64,000 bases of DNA from Anisakis pegreffii (lineage: Eukaryota > Nematoda > Chromadorea > Rhabditida > Anisakidae). The notes under the pieces were generated by a model, which was not told where the DNA came from, made no database searches, and worked only from the letters and a program-made list of their open reading frames with translations. The translations under genes were made by a program, and so were the position numbers. How positions within the stretch are numbered: the first letter of the stretch is position 1; every line of letters begins with the position of its first letter. Of the stretch, positions 61,698-64,000 are shown piece after piece. The DNA lies in the NCBI GenBank assembly GCA_035041965.1, contig JAPYMA010000618.1, positions 248,001 to 312,000 of the forward strand. Direction: 5' to 3'.

Positions 61698-63582
61698 TCC
61701 AGCGATCAATAGAAGTGATCTTGTATTTACTCTCCTCTGGTGAGGGAGTAAATCTGATGAATTTCTAAAGGGATAGGATTTCACAGTAACAATTTCACAG
61801 AAAAGGAAAGACAATATCACTTATCACTTCCCTTTCCGACGTTGATCCCTGCGAAATACAGTATTCCTTGACGATTCTGGACCCTCGAACACACTGTCGG
61901 ATAAGAATCCTCGAATCGAATTTGACGAACAATACTTGTATTACACCTCTCTCGACACTACTGAAGCAATTCGTATCAATTCTCCTCCAACTCCTATCTC
62001 CTCTTCACTTCAACTTCCACAATTTCCACAACTTCAATTCTTCTTCTAATTTCAAAACTCTCTTCTTCCAGTCTTCAACTGTCTTTGAAATGTCAATTCA
62101 AAGTTGTTAAAGACGTTTAATTGAATAAAATAATCGACAGTAACAGATAACTTCACAACGATTGTTATCAACTGAATACAATCCCCAATCACACAACGGC
62201 GATTGTATTCTCTCAACCGCACAACGTCGAATCTGTCTTCACCAATAACAAATAATCACAATTACCTGGATTACCTGGATTGGCCAGGCTATCAAACGTT
62301 TGTAACGTTGCTGGCCACAATGCTCGCGTTTCCGTTCGCACTGTTTTAGCCTTGATTGTAGCCACCCCGCTGGCTAGGCGAGCAGGCCAAGTGAGTACAA
62401 CCGAGTATTTAATTAGTTGCCGTGAATACTTTGCACAATTAAACGTAGCCAAATATCAATCCAATAAATATTCATAAGTCTACAAAATAAGCATTCCGCC
62501 GATCGCTAACCGCGATCAACAAAACAACCGCTCGATGTGTAAGTAACAATGTAAGTCACAATTATGCCCATCAATACAAAAATCATATGCAAATAATCAA
62601 ACAACACAATAAATTATCATATCACCATCATGTCATCATACAGGAAATTAACATGCATATTCATTATCACACAGCAATTATTCATATAAAATATTTACAT
62701 AAAAAATCCTGTCCCTTCGCGATATCAGTCGCGACAGATCTATCTCGATTATGTTCTGCATGATTACTGCATGATTGCAATGTCTGTCAATATGATTCAA
62801 CTTCTGCATGCACTATTTTCGAGAGAAACTGTCTGCCTTAACGCACTACTCTCGAGAGAGCAATTCCACCCTTCAGTTGATAATCACGTAAACAACATCA
62901 TAATGTTTACAATATGATCTATGTTTCATCTCGAAGGGTGGGGCTAACTGTTCATCGTTAACACAGTTTGCTGGTGTTCAGTTTGATCGCGTTGATAAAA
63001 CTTTCATGTTTCTTTGATTGCAAATTGATCTTGCATGAAAATCGCAGCCGATTTCTGCAGGAATCTCATCACATTGATCGTTCTGCGCTCAACAATGATC
63101 ACCCGTTACAGCAGTTGGGGAGAGTTTTAGTCTGGACAGATCATAATGATTTTATTTTCATTTATTGTTGACATTCACATCGGTTATTTTCAGTTAGTTA
63201 CAATGTTGTTAGTTGTTTTGTGCGGTTCAACTCAACACGAGTTTCCCACTGCCTATAGTATCGACAACATAGTCCCACAGCAAATTGCATGTTTCATTTC
63301 AATTTATATTCGACGAAACTTGTGGACTCTGAATTCAATTCCTCATAGATTTTCCATGGTACGTTGTGCTTAATTTTTACTCAATACTTCCACTCCCGTG
63401 ACGACTCTTCTGCAGCTTTGAATCTAGTTAAAAGCATATGCAAGATCTGCATTCAATGAATGCTTGGTGCAACTGCAATGGCTGATAGTATTCCGGTTAT
63501 TGTAACCTATGTGGACAGTAATGACGTTATCCTATTACAGGGCTCTGGATGATATACGGTGACCCAAGCGGAGTGAAAACCA
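61698..63582. other. intergenic: weak signals only
   Basis: Contains a GC-richer 110-bp patch (62280-62394) that is open on both strands with splice-like borders, and short palindromic words around 62712-62945. No gene recognised. Confidence 0.4.
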
Positions 63583-63975
63583 ATGCATCGATCTCGTGAG
63601 CTGGTCAGTTCGGTAGAGATTCTGCAACGTAGGTTCGAGGCAGACGTTTGGAAGATGTGTATGGTAGCTACTCGTGATTTCACGGGTACGTTTTGAAATA
63701 GCTTGATTTTTTCCTTAACTTCACTGGTTTAACTGATCTTGGTAAATTGGTATCAGAGTATCGGATCAGTCCATTTAAATGCGCATGCCATAGTAATAAT
63801 ATGATTTTATTTCACGGTTTTAATGTGACATTGGAATCGGTAAATTTCGTTACAGTATGGACTGCGGCGATTATCAAGGTCACGTCTGGATTCACTGGAT
63901 GACGAGCATCAGTACGATGAAGAATCCATGAGCTCGACTCCCAACGATTCATCGGCATATCGCAGCATCAAATGA
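63583..63975 (+). CDS. possible small gene or gene end at window edge
   Basis: Candidate exons 63583-63663 (reads MHRSRELVSSVEILQRRFEA, then DVWKMCM, donor ATG|GTAGCT) and 63856-63975 (after CGTTACAG, reads YGLRRLSRSRLDSLDDEHQY and an acidic Ser-rich tail ending AYRSIK and stop). They join in phase 0 to 66 residues. The second exon looks like the cytosolic tail of a larger protein. An exon-like piece at 63541 may be part of the same gene, but I cannot resolve the 5' end. Confidence 0.3.
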
Positions 63976-64000
63976 AAACGGACGATGGAAACGTTCTGGA

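Noticed and set aside
1..64000. CRISPR arrays, bacterial operons, rRNA genes, intact tRNA genes
   Set aside because: None seen: no regularly spaced direct repeats, all confident genes have spliceosomal introns, and no cloverleaf could be folded by eye.

Overview
The window looks like nuclear DNA of a nematode. The cytochrome c ends in the nematode-style KYMEVES tail, a COMT-type methyltransferase and a PABS/METTL13-like methyltransferase match nematode-type family members, and there is a Tyr/Gly/Trp-rich NLP-29-like peptide precursor. Introns are mostly GT..TTTCAG, and several start codons sit directly behind a TTTCAG-type acceptor with no upstream coding exon, as expected for spliced-leader trans-splicing. 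The DNA is AT-rich and gene-poor: most genes have several short exons separated by long non-coding stretches with microsatellites. All gene models are my own hand splicing, supported by splice signals, reading-frame phase and family motifs; no search was run.

Layout. 1-13 kb: two small secreted proteins on the minus strand (1370-1972 orphan; 7880-8423 NLP-like peptide), a 115-bp tandem duplication and a short inverted-repeat element. 13.6-17.8 kb: an eleven-exon, signal-anchored methyltransferase on the plus strand with a hAT-type element in an intron. 20-31.5 kb, all minus: a four-span membrane protein (20267-21901), a COMT-like O-methyltransferase (25058-26998), a Ser/Thr-rich surface-type protein (28023-28559) and a second four-span protein (29420-31483). 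33.6-42 kb, minus: a tandem family of membrane-anchored papain-like (C1A) proteins. The upstream member (38725-41423) has an intact Cys/His/Asn triad. The downstream member (33607-37533) has Ser in place of the catalytic Cys and Gln in place of the catalytic His, so it is predicted to be a pseudoprotease. A decayed third piece lies at 41581-42000. 44.4-45.3 kb: cytochrome c (plus). 47.8-48.3 kb: a small single-pass membrane protein (minus). 48.3-64 kb: almost no recognisable genes, only weak exon candidates and low-complexity DNA.

How the genes work together: there is no operon or obvious shared pathway. The most notable unit is the active-protease/dead-protease tandem pair. It shares exon phases and type II membrane topology, and suggests neofunctionalisation of a cathepsin into a non-catalytic surface or lysosomal protein. 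Two related hAT-type elements sit in introns of two unrelated genes, in the same orientation relative to transcription.
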